This document shows positions 18,426 to 27,507 of a DNA stretch of 64,000 nt, in pieces. The notes under the pieces are model-generated. The model worked only from the letters and a program-made list of their open reading frames with translations, made no database searches and had not been told where the DNA came from. The stretch comes from Chitinophagaceae bacterium DXS (GTDB taxonomy: Bacteria > Bacteroidota > Bacteroidia > Chitinophagales > Chitinophagaceae): NCBI GenBank assembly GCA_030345135.1, contig CP128386.1, forward strand, positions 5,360,209 to 5,424,208, written 5' to 3'. The position numbers were made by a program, and so were the translations under genes. How positions within the stretch are numbered: position 1 is the first letter of the stretch; each line of letters opens with the position of its first letter.

Positions 18426-19367
18426 ATGAAAAATAATATAGTGAAAAACTTCATCGTATTAATTTTGCTCGGACTTAGCATAGTATCCTGCAAAAAAGAT
18501 AATTTTCCCGGTAGTGGTCCCGACAAGGGAATTACAGACTATCATCAAAATGCCGTCACACAATTCATCGCTGCCGGTAAAACAAATTTTGCTTACAGGA
18601 TTTTAGGAAAACAAACAGGTATCCCCCTCGTTATGGTTTCCGCCCTGGGAAATTCAATGGACGATTGGGACCCGGTTATTACCAACGGCCTGGCACAGCA
18701 ATACAAGGTGATCATCTTCGACATACAGGGTGTTGGCTCATCCAGCGGTGTAACCCCTGATAATATCCCGGATATGGCCAAAGGAGTAGTAACATTTATA
18801 CAAGCGTTGGGCTACACCAAAGTTAACCTGTTAGGATTCTCCATGGGTAGCTTTATTACTCAGCAGATCGCCTCTGCAAATCCTGCTTTGGTAAATAAAA
18901 TTATCCTTACAGGAACGGGACCCAAAGGAGCTGAAGGCCTTTCCAATCTTCCGAACATTTTGGCAACAACTGTAGGTTTAACTCCCGAACAAGTGTTCTT
19001 AGCCTCATTTTTCGCACCATCCGAAGGAAGTCAAACCGCAGGAAAGCTTTCTTATGAACGCATTCAAAAAAGAACTGTCAACAGGGATGCGCCGGTTAGC
19101 CAGGAAAGTGCCACCGCAGGATTAAAAGCCGTTTTAGGCTGGGCTCAACCAGATCCGACAGCACTGGAGGAACTTAAAAAACTTACAAAGCCCGTACTTA
19201 TCGCACAAGGTGAAAAAGATTTTCTTGTTCCTGTTGTCAATGCAATCAATATGGCCAACAGTATCCCTGGTTCACAGCTGATTGTTTATCATGATGCGGC
19301 TCATGGCGCCATTTATCAGTACCACGACGAATTTATCCGCGCAGCATCCGAATTTTTAACCAAGTAA
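18426..19367 (+). CDS. lipoprotein alpha/beta hydrolase, serine type (paralogue 2)
   Basis: The 313-residue protein is the tandem paralogue of the preceding gene but starts with a lipoprotein signal (LSIVSC, Cys22), so it should be membrane-anchored rather than free. It keeps LGNSMDDWDP, the elbow GFSMGS (Ser139), AQGEKDFLVP and the His in DAAHGAIYQYH. The pair thus places similar activities in two extracytoplasmic forms. The gene is followed after 37 bases by the Ohr gene, which suggests co-transcription and possibly a link to oxidised or peroxidised substrates (inference). Confidence 0.88.
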   Translation: MKNNIVKNFIVLILLGLSIVSCKKDNFPGSGPDKGITDYHQNAVTQFIAAGKTNFAYRILGKQTGIPLVMVSALGNSMDDWDPVITNGLAQQYKVIIFDIQGVGSSSGVTPDNIPDMAKGVVTFIQALGYTKVNLLGFSMGSFITQQIASANPALVNKIILTGTGPKGAEGLSNLPNILATTVGLTPEQVFLASFFAPSEGSQTAGKLSYERIQKRTVNRDAPVSQESATAGLKAVLGWAQPDPTALEELKKLTKPVLIAQGEKDFLVPVVNAINMANSIPGSQLIVYHDAAHGAIYQYHDEFIRAASEFLTK

Positions 19368-19404
19368 AAAGAAGTTCTATACTAATCATCAAAAAATAAA
19401 AACA

Positions 19405-19833
19405 ATGGAAACAATAACAAAAACAAGCAAGGTTTTATACACTGCCCAAACGCACACCACAGGCGGTCGCGAGCATGGAGTGGCGAAAAGTTCAGACGGA
19501 CATTTGGATATCAGATTATCTTCTCCCGGCACTAACGGCGCCGGAACCAATCCGGAACAATTATTTGCAGCAGGTTGGTCTGCGTGTTTTGAAGGCGCAA
19601 TGGGAATTGCAGCAAATAAGAGCCGTATTACGCTCCCTGAAGACACAGCCATTGATGCAGAAGTGGACCTGTGCCTGGATAAAGCTGATTTTTTTCTCAG
19701 GGCGAGACTTAATGTAAGCCTTCCCGGATTGGACAGAGACATTGCACAGAGCCTGATAGATGCAGCAGAAAATATTTGTCCGTATAGTAAAGCCATCAAA
19801 GGGAATGTGGATGTTGAGATTAACCTGGTTTAA
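19405..19833 (+). CDS. ohr: organic hydroperoxide resistance protein, Ohr/OsmC family
   Basis: The 142-residue protein has the full Ohr signature: YTAQTHTTGGREHG with the substrate-positioning Arg22, the peroxidatic Cys61 in GWSACFEGAM and the resolving Cys125 in ENICPYSKA. Ohr reduces organic hydroperoxides (lipid or alkyl) to alcohols in the cytosol, with reducing power usually coming from lipoylated proteins. No MarR-type OhrR gene is next to it. It lies just after two exported hydrolases and ends at a strong stem-loop. Confidence 0.93.
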   Translation: METITKTSKVLYTAQTHTTGGREHGVAKSSDGHLDIRLSSPGTNGAGTNPEQLFAAGWSACFEGAMGIAANKSRITLPEDTAIDAEVDLCLDKADFFLRARLNVSLPGLDRDIAQSLIDAAENICPYSKAIKGNVDVEINLV

Positions 19834-19840
19834 AATGACT

Positions 19841-19872
19841 AATCGCCGGACTTGAAAGGTAGTCCGGCGATT
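19841..19872. terminator. long perfect stem-loop after ohr
   Basis: AATCGCCGGACT and AGTCCGGCGATT form a perfect 12-bp stem around an 8-base loop, 8 bases after the ohr stop. A long T run is missing, so it may act as a bidirectional or RNA-stabilising structure at the end of the hydrolase/ohr transcript. Confidence 0.7.
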
Positions 19873-19952
19873 AATCGTTCTGTAAGCCGATCAATAAGCC
19901 TGAAACAACCGAAGCAGCCATTGTTCTTATTAAAACAATTAAACTTATCATA

Positions 19953-20804
19953 ATGCAAACGCAACAAAAAACATGGTTCATTACCGGCGCCTCAAAAGGC
20001 TTTGGTTATGAAATTACAAAAGCTGCCCTAGAAGCTGGCGACAAAGTAGTGGCAACTGTTCGAAACAATACTTCCGCACTCCACAGTGACCTGAAAAATC
20101 AGTCAAACCTGTTAATCGTTAATATGGATGTAACAAGAGAACCGGAGGTTAAAGATGCCGTAGAAAAGGCTATCGCTCATTTTGGCAAATTAGACATCGT
20201 TGTAAATAACGCTGGTTATGGCATTGTAGGCGCAATCGAAGAAGTATCCGATGCAGAGGCAAGAAAACAATATGATACCAACGTTTTTGGTGTTTTAAAT
20301 GTATTGCGGGCAACGCTTCCTTATTTAAGAAAACAAAGATCCGGTCATATCATTAATGTGTCTTCACTCTTTGCATTTGATCCTTTAATTGGTTGGGCAT
20401 TGTACGGATCAACCAAAAATGCTGTGGAAGGAATTTCGCAGGGACTTGCCAAGGAACTGGAACCATTTGGGATAGCTGTAACTGTTATTGAACCTGGTTT
20501 GTTCAGAACAGGTTTTACCGGAAAGGACTCTTTTGCTATTGCACAAAACACAATAAGCGACTACGAAAATACGCGCGTAGGTCAAATGCGAAAAAGCACC
20601 GGAGCTTTTCATGGAACGCAGCCCGGAGATCCATCCAAATTAGCGACGTTGGTTGTTAAGTTAGCGCACGCAGAAAACCCACCGCTTCATTTACCTATAG
20701 GAACAGATTCGGTCAACAATTATAATACATTCAAAGAACGACTGGCGAACGATGTAAACACGTGGATGACAGATTCATTGAGCACCGATTATAAACCCGG
20801 CTGA
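19953..20804 (+). CDS. short-chain dehydrogenase/reductase
   Basis: This 283-residue classical SDR has the cofactor motif TGASKGFG near residue 11, NNAGYG at 85-90, the catalytic Ser138, and YGSTK (Tyr151, Lys155). The basic residue in VATVRN after the second strand suggests NADP(H), an inference. Proteins of this subgroup are cytosolic oxidoreductases of unknown substrate. The gene lies between two stem-loops, so it is probably transcribed on its own. Confidence 0.9.
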   Translation: MQTQQKTWFITGASKGFGYEITKAALEAGDKVVATVRNNTSALHSDLKNQSNLLIVNMDVTREPEVKDAVEKAIAHFGKLDIVVNNAGYGIVGAIEEVSDAEARKQYDTNVFGVLNVLRATLPYLRKQRSGHIINVSSLFAFDPLIGWALYGSTKNAVEGISQGLAKELEPFGIAVTVIEPGLFRTGFTGKDSFAIAQNTISDYENTRVGQMRKSTGAFHGTQPGDPSKLATLVVKLAHAENPPLHLPIGTDSVNNYNTFKERLANDVNTWMTDSLSTDYKPG

Positions 20805-20824
20805 TTAATAAATTTACTCTTTCA

Positions 20825-20863
20825 AACAGCACCAGAAACAACAACAATCGGGTGCTGTTTTTA
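20825..20863 (+). terminator. intrinsic terminator after the SDR gene
   Basis: AACAGCACC and GGTGCTGTT form a perfect 9-bp stem with a 17-base loop, followed by TTTTAT. It begins about 20 bases after the SDR stop. Confidence 0.75.
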
Positions 20864-21025
20864 TTTGTAGCCTTTACGATTTTTTACTGAAATAATTCAT
20901 ACAACAAATAGCCTGAATGCGGTATTGAAAACGGGGTTCCGTAAAAATAAATTTGTGTTGTAAAAGCTAAACGATATATAGGGTATCGCAAATGCAGACA
21001 TTACAAATCCATCAAAAAAAGGAAT

Positions 21026-21847
21026 ATGAAAAAGGCAATCTATTTGTTATTTATACTTATAACATATTTACCGGCTCCGTCATTCGCACAAACGGAAGTA
21101 GTTTCAAACCACGCCTTTCAAACAGGTGAAAAAATCCGCTATGATGTTTTCTACAACGTGATTGGTATTTATTTACAGGCTGGAACTGCAACATTTACTG
21201 CATCAAACGAGATTATCGGGAACAGTGAAGTGTATCATGTAATTGGCGAAGGATCAACCAATTCAAAATATGATTGGATCTTTAAAGTGCGAGATCGTTA
21301 TGAAACTTATTTTAATGCAGCCGACCTTAAGCCACTTATATTTCGCAGGCATATCAATGAAGGCAATTACAGGAAGGATGAAGAGATTTCGTTCAATCAG
21401 CAAACAAACTCAGTCACAACAAATGGAGGTGTTTATGCTGTTCCTGAAAACATACAAGATGCAATCAGTATTATGTACTATGTGCGCGACATAAATTACG
21501 ACCAGTATCAAACAGGAAGCAAAATTCCGGTCAGTGTATTTATCGATAACAAAGTTTACAAAATGTATATTTACCACAATGGCAGGGAAGTAATAAAAAC
21601 AAAATATGGAGAATTCAATGCCATAAAGTTAAAGCCGTTATTACTGAAAGGAAATACTTCTAAAGATGATGAAAAGTTGCTGGAAGAAGATGTTTTTGAA
21701 GGTAGCGAAAAGATGACGATCTGGATAACAGACGACTCAAATCACATACCTGTTCGTATTGAAAGTCCGATCGCTGTTGGCAAGGTTAAAATCGACCTTA
21801 TGCAGTATGAAAATTTGAAATACAGCCTGACAGCGCTTAAGCGTTAG
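21026..21847 (+). CDS. exported DUF3108 protein
   Basis: The 273-residue protein has a Sec signal peptide (about 1-21, ending SFAQ). The mature part matches DUF3108: FQTGEKIRYDVFYNVIGIYLQAG near the start, YETYFNAADLKPLIFRR, then VYAVPENIQDAISIMYYVR and a C-terminal WITDDSNHIPVRIES. It is predicted to be a periplasmic or outer-membrane-associated beta-rich protein; the function is unknown. It stands alone. Confidence 0.87.
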   Translation: MKKAIYLLFILITYLPAPSFAQTEVVSNHAFQTGEKIRYDVFYNVIGIYLQAGTATFTASNEIIGNSEVYHVIGEGSTNSKYDWIFKVRDRYETYFNAADLKPLIFRRHINEGNYRKDEEISFNQQTNSVTTNGGVYAVPENIQDAISIMYYVRDINYDQYQTGSKIPVSVFIDNKVYKMYIYHNGREVIKTKYGEFNAIKLKPLLLKGNTSKDDEKLLEEDVFEGSEKMTIWITDDSNHIPVRIESPIAVGKVKIDLMQYENLKYSLTALKR

Positions 21848-22273
21848 TGTATGAGTTCGCCCTTTCGAACGCTAAGCTTGCGAAAGGTATGAAGTATAAG
21901 GTTTGAGGCGTAAGGAAGTAACATGTAAGATTTAAGCATTAAATACGAGGCACGGTAGTGGCAAAGTTGGCAGGATACTAACTAAAGAATTTACAGTGCC
22001 AATTCAATGTCGTTTAGTTACGAGTTATCATTTCTTAACAACCTATTCTTTGTGTAATTCTGTGCCTACTCTGCCTTTCCTTTATCTTCCAAAGATGACG
22101 ATGCTTGCTTAATTAAATGACATTGAATTGCCAATTCTTTCGCCGTTTGCCTTCACCCGTTAATACAAAGCATTTTTACATCCAGCCACTGTCGATACCA
22201 TTTATTCACAAATGTGAACGTTGCCCGGATTTTTCAGTAGGTACTTTGTACTCACAAAACAAATCGAACAATC
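21848..22273. other. intergenic stretch of about 425 bp upstream of the efflux operon
   Basis: No gene is supported. The right end holds the efflux operon promoter with its palindrome (22205-22248). The rest is low in recognisable structure. Confidence 0.5.
22205..22248 (+). promoter_or_regulatory. efflux operon promoter with palindromic operator
   Basis: TTCACA-AA-TGTGAA (22205-22218) is a perfect 6-2-6 inverted repeat. It is followed by TTG at 22221 and, 18 bases later, TACTTTG (22242-22248), 26 bases before the ATG. The same palindrome, with the same 37-base distance to a CTTTG box, lies upstream of the DUF302 gene at 26956. The best candidate to bind it is the Crp-like protein encoded at the end of this operon, since Crp-family sites are dyads of this size (inference). 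Confidence 0.65.
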
Positions 22274-23593
22274 ATGAAACTTATAAATAGTATAATTCTG
22301 ACAAGCATATTGCTGATCGGATCTTTAACATCCTTCGGCCAGCAAAATAAAGCGCATGCGCTTTCGATGCAGGATGCTTTTGTACTTGCAGCTAAAAACA
22401 GCGCACAACTAAAAGTCTCTAAGATAAGCACGGCCCTGGCACATCAGAAAGTTGAGATAGCCAAACTGGGCAGATTACCTGAGATTTCCACCGGGCTAAA
22501 CTATGGTTACCTGAGCAACTCACAGATATGGGATCCTTCTTTTGGCAAACACCTTACAAGATCAATTCCACACAACCTTACACAATTTTCCGTTCAGGCC
22601 TCAGAAGTAATTTTCAGGGGTGGTGAAGTTGCCAACAATTTGAAAAAGGCCAATTTAGAGGAACAGATTGCTGTTTTGAATCAGAACAAAAGCCTGGAAG
22701 ACATAAAATTCCTCGTGGCAGCAAAATATCTTGATATCTATCGACTGATCAACCAGCGTGAAGTTTATGTGGACAACATAGAGTCATCACAGGAAAGACT
22801 TAAAAATATTCTGAGTCTTCAAAAACAGGGGCTGGTCACCAATAATGATGTCCTTCGCACTAAGCTGATCATCTCAGATCTGCAACTGGCTGTTCGTAAA
22901 ACCGATGACAATATTGAGATTATAAATCAACAGTTTAATACGGTATTAGGGATTGACCTGTATGAAAAGCTAATACCGGATTCCAGCCTGCTGACGTACG
23001 CTTTTGGAGATGAGGACATTAAAAAATTAATGACCATGGCTTATGAAAACAACAAGGAACTGAAGACAGTTACCAAGGAAATTGAAGCAGCGCAAACAAA
23101 TATGAAGGTAACAAGCGCGGAACGTTATCCCAGGGTAAGTCTTTTTGCAGCCAATAATTTACAGCGGCCTTATACTTATTCCACACCCGCTTTAGATATC
23201 TACTACAACAACTGGATAGCAGGTGTAAGTGTGAGTTACAATATCTCCTCAATTTATCAATCAGTAAGAAAAATAAAAGCAGCGCAGATACAAATAGAAC
23301 AAGCCGTTGCAAGAGACACTGTTCAACAGCAAAATGTAGAAGTGGCAGTAAATGCAGATTTGATAAAATTTAATGAAGCTAAATATGAATTAACCACTTA
23401 CACAGACGACCTGCGTTCGGCGGAGGAAAATTACCGCATCGTTGAAAAAAAATATTTTAACCAACTGGCCTTACTGGCTGATTTGATAGACGCTACAAAT
23501 ACAAAAATAGAAGCAGAGCTCAAAGTGAGCAACGCCCGGATAAATGCAGTGTACGCGCATTATCAACTGCAAAAATCAATTGGCCTTTTATAA
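22274..23593 (+). CDS. TolC-family outer membrane efflux protein
   Basis: The 439-residue protein has a Sec signal (about 1-22, ending SFGQ) and the two long helical repeats of outer membrane efflux proteins (LSMQDAFVLAAKNSAQLK…; KLMTMAYENNKELKTVTKEIEAAQ), with coiled-coil character around 150-220 and 360-430. It forms the outer-membrane channel of the tripartite pump encoded by the next two genes. It is the first gene of a four-gene operon with gaps of 11-18 bases. Confidence 0.92.
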   Translation: MKLINSIILTSILLIGSLTSFGQQNKAHALSMQDAFVLAAKNSAQLKVSKISTALAHQKVEIAKLGRLPEISTGLNYGYLSNSQIWDPSFGKHLTRSIPHNLTQFSVQASEVIFRGGEVANNLKKANLEEQIAVLNQNKSLEDIKFLVAAKYLDIYRLINQREVYVDNIESSQERLKNILSLQKQGLVTNNDVLRTKLIISDLQLAVRKTDDNIEIINQQFNTVLGIDLYEKLIPDSSLLTYAFGDEDIKKLMTMAYENNKELKTVTKEIEAAQTNMKVTSAERYPRVSLFAANNLQRPYTYSTPALDIYYNNWIAGVSVSYNISSIYQSVRKIKAAQIQIEQAVARDTVQQQNVEVAVNADLIKFNEAKYELTTYTDDLRSAEENYRIVEKKYFNQLALLADLIDATNTKIEAELKVSNARINAVYAHYQLQKSIGLL

Positions 23594-23611
23594 ATAATTG
23601 AAATCTATTTT

Positions 23612-24661
23612 ATGAAACAGCGTAACAACAAAAAAAGCAAACAAATAGTGATCAACATTCTGCTAATGGCAGCCGCAGCATGTTTTGTATTGTGGGGAAT
23701 ATCGGTTTATTTCAACCTTGGCAACGATTTGTATACGAACGACGCCCATATTGAAGAATACATCAATCCCGTAAATACCCGCATTCCCGGCTACATTAAA
23801 GCGGTTAGGTTTAACGAACATCAAACTGTAAAAAAGGGTGACACACTTGTGTTGTTAGATGACAGGGAATACAGGATCCAGGTAGAACAGGCTGAGGCAG
23901 CATATATGGCAGCAGAAGCATCTAAAAATGTAACTGCCTCCAGTGTAAATACCGTACAAAGCGGTTTAAGCACAACTGATGCAAACATTGAAGCACTGAA
24001 AGTACGGGCATGGAATGCTGAGCAAAACTATCACCGTTATGCAAATTTGCTGAATGATGGCGCTGCAACCCAGCAACAGTTTGACCAGGCAAAAACGGAT
24101 TATGAAACCTTACAGGCTCAAACCAAAGCGCTGCAGCAACAGCGAGCCACTACCAGCCTGTCTACAGTCGAAACTTCTAACAGGATTTCGGTAAATGATG
24201 CAGAAATAAAACGGACACATGCATTATTAGACTTTGCCAAATTGAACCTCTCTTATACGGTTATTACTGCTCCATATGATGGTGTTACAGGCAGACGGAC
24301 CATCCAGGACGGACAATTGGTTCAGGCTGGCCAGACTTTACTGTCTTATGTAAGAAATGACAGCACCTGGGTAGTTGCCAATTATAAGGAAACGCAGGTA
24401 ACAAAACTCACTATCGGACAAAAGGTGAAGTTACAGGTTGACGGCTTTGGTGCTAAAGAATTTGATGGGGTTGTTACAGCCATTGCGCAGGCAACGGGTT
24501 CAAAATTTTCATCAATTCCCGTTGACAATTCAACAGGGAACTTCATAAAAGTGCAACAGCGTGTCCCCGTAAAAATCGAGCTTGTTAAAAATCAGCAAAA
24601 CGATGAGTTTCTTAAGCAGTTCCGTGCAGGAATGAATGTGGAAGTTCGTATTGCAAAATAA
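23612..24661 (+). CDS. HlyD/EmrA-type periplasmic adaptor protein
   Basis: This 349-residue membrane fusion protein has one N-terminal membrane helix (about 12-32), a biotinyl-lipoyl-like strand region (NTRIPGYIKAVRFNEHQTVKKGDTLVLLDD), a long helical hairpin (about 90-200), the second half of the lipoyl domain (ITAPYDGVTGRRTIQDGQLVQAGQ) and a beta-barrel C-terminus. This is the EmrA arrangement and links the MFS pump to the TolC-like channel. It lies 18 bases after the TolC gene and 11 bases before the MFS gene. Confidence 0.92.
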   Translation: MKQRNNKKSKQIVINILLMAAAACFVLWGISVYFNLGNDLYTNDAHIEEYINPVNTRIPGYIKAVRFNEHQTVKKGDTLVLLDDREYRIQVEQAEAAYMAAEASKNVTASSVNTVQSGLSTTDANIEALKVRAWNAEQNYHRYANLLNDGAATQQQFDQAKTDYETLQAQTKALQQQRATTSLSTVETSNRISVNDAEIKRTHALLDFAKLNLSYTVITAPYDGVTGRRTIQDGQLVQAGQTLLSYVRNDSTWVVANYKETQVTKLTIGQKVKLQVDGFGAKEFDGVVTAIAQATGSKFSSIPVDNSTGNFIKVQQRVPVKIELVKNQQNDEFLKQFRAGMNVEVRIAK

Positions 24662-24672
24662 ATATCAACAAT

Positions 24673-26229
24673 ATGGAAGTCAACCAAATATTTTACGCAT
24701 GGGTTCCAAAATATATCCGCTATACCATTTTGTTGTTAATGGTATTTGTAGTGCTATGTGCAAACGGTGTTTACCTGGGAATTACAACAGATATGTACAG
24801 TGATCTGGGCGTATATTCAGAACCATATACAATGGCAACAAACGCTATGTATATCGGAATGGGACTTGGATTTTTATTTATCATCAGGCTTGCTGTAAGG
24901 TTTCCTGGCAAACCATTACTAATCTTTGGTTTTGCAATGATGTTATTCATGAACATTATTTGCGCCACTGCGAACAATCCCTTTCTTACAGTTGCAGCCT
25001 CATTTGTTTTGGGATTTACCAAAGTGCTTGCATTAGGACAAATTTATCTTGCATGGTTAGTTATCTGGAGCAAAAACATGGACGCCTCAAGAGTGTATCC
25101 GTTTTTTTATTTCGTGGCGCTTGCCGGGTTGAATTTTATAACCTGGCTTACCACATGGTTTGCACACCTCTTTTCCTGGAGGTATGCTTATATCATAGTG
25201 CTAATCCTGATCCTGCTTTGTATTGTACTCGCTGTAATATTCCTTGAAAATCACAAATTAAGAAAGAAAATACCATTGTATCAACTCGACATTCCCGGGC
25301 TCCTGCTATTAGCCATATCACTTATGCTTATTAACTATGTTGCCGTTTATGGAAAAGTTGAAGATTGGTTCAGCTCCAATGCAATTCGCCTTACATTTTT
25401 TATGGCGGCAATTACGATCCTGCTGTTCATAAAAAGAGAATTATCGGTCAGGCGTCCGATCCTTGATTTCAGGCTTTTTAAAGTATTGAATGTAAGCGCC
25501 GGCTTATTGCTTTTCTTTTTATTGGGGGCTCTTACACCAACTACTTTTCAATCCGCTTTATCAATCAATATATTACACTTTGAACTAATAAGAAACGCTG
25601 AATTAAGTCTCTTTCTCATACCCGGCATTCTAGCAGGAAGCATCCTGACCTTTTTTTGGTACAGGAAACATTTCGACAGCCATTTACTATTCATTATAGG
25701 ATTCTCTGCAATTGTGCTGTATCACATAATGATGTACACGCGGTTTGTAAATGATTTAAATATTGATGAGTTTTGGCTTCCCTCCTTCTTCAGAGGATTT
25801 GCTCTTGCAATTCTATACATTTCAATTGGCCTGTACGCAACTGCAAATCTTCCCATCCCGGTTACATTAAAGGTTGTCGGATTAATACTGATCGTACGCT
25901 CGTTTCTTGCTACGGGGCTGGCTTCCGGACTTTATAACTATTTTTTATACGCAAATTCAAATCGTCATTTATCCATGCTTACATCTGAAATAGATGCCAA
26001 TGAGCTTACTGGCTTTCAACATACTGATTTTACCGGCTATTACAAGTACATGCTGCAGCAGGCCAATTTAGCAGCCAGTAAGGAAATATCTGGAAGTATT
26101 ATTATTTTTGGAATATCCATAGTAATTGTATTGATTATAGCAATGGCTTACAAAAAAATAAAGAAAGGATTATTGCAGTATCCTGCTATTCCGAAGGCGG
26201 AAATGTCAAACAATACAATTGCTGTTTAA
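24673..26229 (+). CDS. MFS drug efflux transporter (DHA2/EmrB-like)
   Basis: The 518-residue protein has about 13-14 hydrophobic segments, consistent with the 14-helix DHA2 family of drug:proton antiporters that pair with EmrA-type adaptors. The canonical MFS motif A between helices 2 and 3 is weak (RLAVRFPGKPLLIFG). It is probably the inner-membrane pump of the tripartite system, exporting hydrophobic drugs or metabolites. Substrate cannot be told from sequence. Confidence 0.88.
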   Translation: MEVNQIFYAWVPKYIRYTILLLMVFVVLCANGVYLGITTDMYSDLGVYSEPYTMATNAMYIGMGLGFLFIIRLAVRFPGKPLLIFGFAMMLFMNIICATANNPFLTVAASFVLGFTKVLALGQIYLAWLVIWSKNMDASRVYPFFYFVALAGLNFITWLTTWFAHLFSWRYAYIIVLILILLCIVLAVIFLENHKLRKKIPLYQLDIPGLLLLAISLMLINYVAVYGKVEDWFSSNAIRLTFFMAAITILLFIKRELSVRRPILDFRLFKVLNVSAGLLLFFLLGALTPTTFQSALSINILHFELIRNAELSLFLIPGILAGSILTFFWYRKHFDSHLLFIIGFSAIVLYHIMMYTRFVNDLNIDEFWLPSFFRGFALAILYISIGLYATANLPIPVTLKVVGLILIVRSFLATGLASGLYNYFLYANSNRHLSMLTSEIDANELTGFQHTDFTGYYKYMLQQANLAASKEISGSIIIFGISIVIVLIIAMAYKKIKKGLLQYPAIPKAEMSNNTIAV

Positions 26230-26247
26230 CTTATAACAGCTGCACAA

Positions 26248-26853
26248 ATGATCCCAATAGATGCTTGCGAACCGTACTTTGAATACGTACGAAAATATAC
26301 CGAGCTGGATGCTGAAGCTATGCAACTGATAGCTTCGCAAATAAGTGAGGTTACATTTCCAAAGAAACACATCATCCTTCCGGAAAACAGTGCCTGTAAC
26401 AAGGTTTATTTTATTGTTTCAGGTACAGCAAGATCTTATTATACGGATTTCTCGGGCATAACCGTAACATGGTCCTTTCATTTTAACAACAGCCGAAGCG
26501 TTATCAGAAATGTTTTTGCAGTTGATTACCGTGCATTTATAACCAACAAACCCTCTTCTATATCTATTGAAACACTAAGTGAAGTGAAAGCATTCGTTTT
26601 TACAAAAGAAGCTGTATCCAGCATGATGGAAAGATCCTTAAAATATGAAATATGGATGCGGAAATTAAACGAAAATGCCTACGTCAGCATGTTCGACAGG
26701 GCTTTCACATTACTCACCATGTCAGCAACAGAACGATATAGCAAGCTGGTAGAAGAAGAACCTCACCTGTTACAAATGTTTTCCAACCATTATATCGCAT
26801 CCTATCTTGGAATTGCACCACAATCGCTGAGCAGGATCAGAAGCCAGCACTAA
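26248..26853 (+). CDS. Crp/Fnr-like regulator, last gene of efflux operon
   Basis: The 201-residue protein has a cyclic-nucleotide-binding-like N-terminus (KHIILPENSACNKVYFIVSGTARSYY) and a C-terminal HTH ending in SNHYIASYLGIAPQSLSRIR. This is the short Bacteroidota type that often controls a neighbouring gene. It starts 18 bases after the pump gene. The palindrome in front of the operon and in front of the next gene is a likely target, which would make this a self-regulating efflux module (inference). Whether it activates or represses cannot be decided. Confidence 0.88.
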   Translation: MIPIDACEPYFEYVRKYTELDAEAMQLIASQISEVTFPKKHIILPENSACNKVYFIVSGTARSYYTDFSGITVTWSFHFNNSRSVIRNVFAVDYRAFITNKPSSISIETLSEVKAFVFTKEAVSSMMERSLKYEIWMRKLNENAYVSMFDRAFTLLTMSATERYSKLVEEEPHLLQMFSNHYIASYLGIAPQSLSRIRSQH

Positions 26854-26889
26854 AGATCAATTTAAAAATTTTTTGCTGTTTTATGTTTA

Positions 26890-26933
26890 TTCACAAATGT
26901 GAATGTTATCGCTATCTAAACATGTGAACTTTG
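26890..26933 (+). promoter_or_regulatory. second copy of the efflux-type operator and promoter
   Basis: TTCACA-AA-TGTGAA (26890-26903) is preceded and followed by the same bases as the copy at 22205 (TTTA before; GTT soon after). The box AACTTTG (26927-26933) lies at the same 37-base offset as in the first copy, and an extra half site CATGTGAA lies at 26921-26928. The ATG of the DUF302 gene follows 23 bases later. Confidence 0.65.
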
Positions 26934-26955
26934 GTATATCAAATCAGCGAAGAAC

Positions 26956-27462
26956 ATGAAGAAAGCAATAACCATAGAACATATACAGACTGAGTTAACA
27001 AGCAATTTTGATCGTTTCACATTTAATCTTGAAAAGGCTTTGGGAGTGCTAACGCCTTCAGCACTGCAGGCACTCGGAGCATCTCCCGCATCCATGGCGT
27101 CTTATTTAACTAATGTGTCCGGTGAAAATAACCTGGTCTTGTTTAATATTCTCTTACAAGGTGATTTAACAGACAATCAGAACAAAATCAACATTAAACA
27201 GTATCAGATTGGCAACCCCAAATTAATGCTGAGAATAATAGCAAATCACGCCGCAGCAGGGTTATATCTTCCTGTTCATTTGCTTGTCTATGAAAAGTAT
27301 CCAGGCAAAGCAATGATCGAATATGACCTTCCTTCTTCTTTATTCGCGCAGTTTGATAACCCGGAAATTCTCTCGGATTCAGTAGCCCTGGAAAATAAAC
27401 TAATTGAACTTATCCGGATTGCAGATGCAGATAGCGAGGTTGAGTGTCAGACCAGGTTATAA
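26956..27462 (+). CDS. DUF302 domain protein
   Basis: The 168-residue protein carries a DUF302-like domain: FDRFTFNLEKAL at the start, then KQYQIGNPKLMLRIIANHAAAGLYLPVHLLVYE and IEYDLPSSLF, matching the family pattern of Y-x-IGNP, a small-residue helix and a LP-x-x-x-LVYE strand. No signal peptide is present. The function of DUF302 is not known; some members sit near redox or efflux genes. Its promoter shares the palindrome of the efflux operon, so it probably belongs to the same regulon. Confidence 0.78.
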   Translation: MKKAITIEHIQTELTSNFDRFTFNLEKALGVLTPSALQALGASPASMASYLTNVSGENNLVLFNILLQGDLTDNQNKINIKQYQIGNPKLMLRIIANHAAAGLYLPVHLLVYEKYPGKAMIEYDLPSSLFAQFDNPEILSDSVALENKLIELIRIADADSEVECQTRL

Positions 27463-27507
27463 TATGTCAATAAACACAAAATAATTTAACAACAAAAATC
27501 AAGAGCA

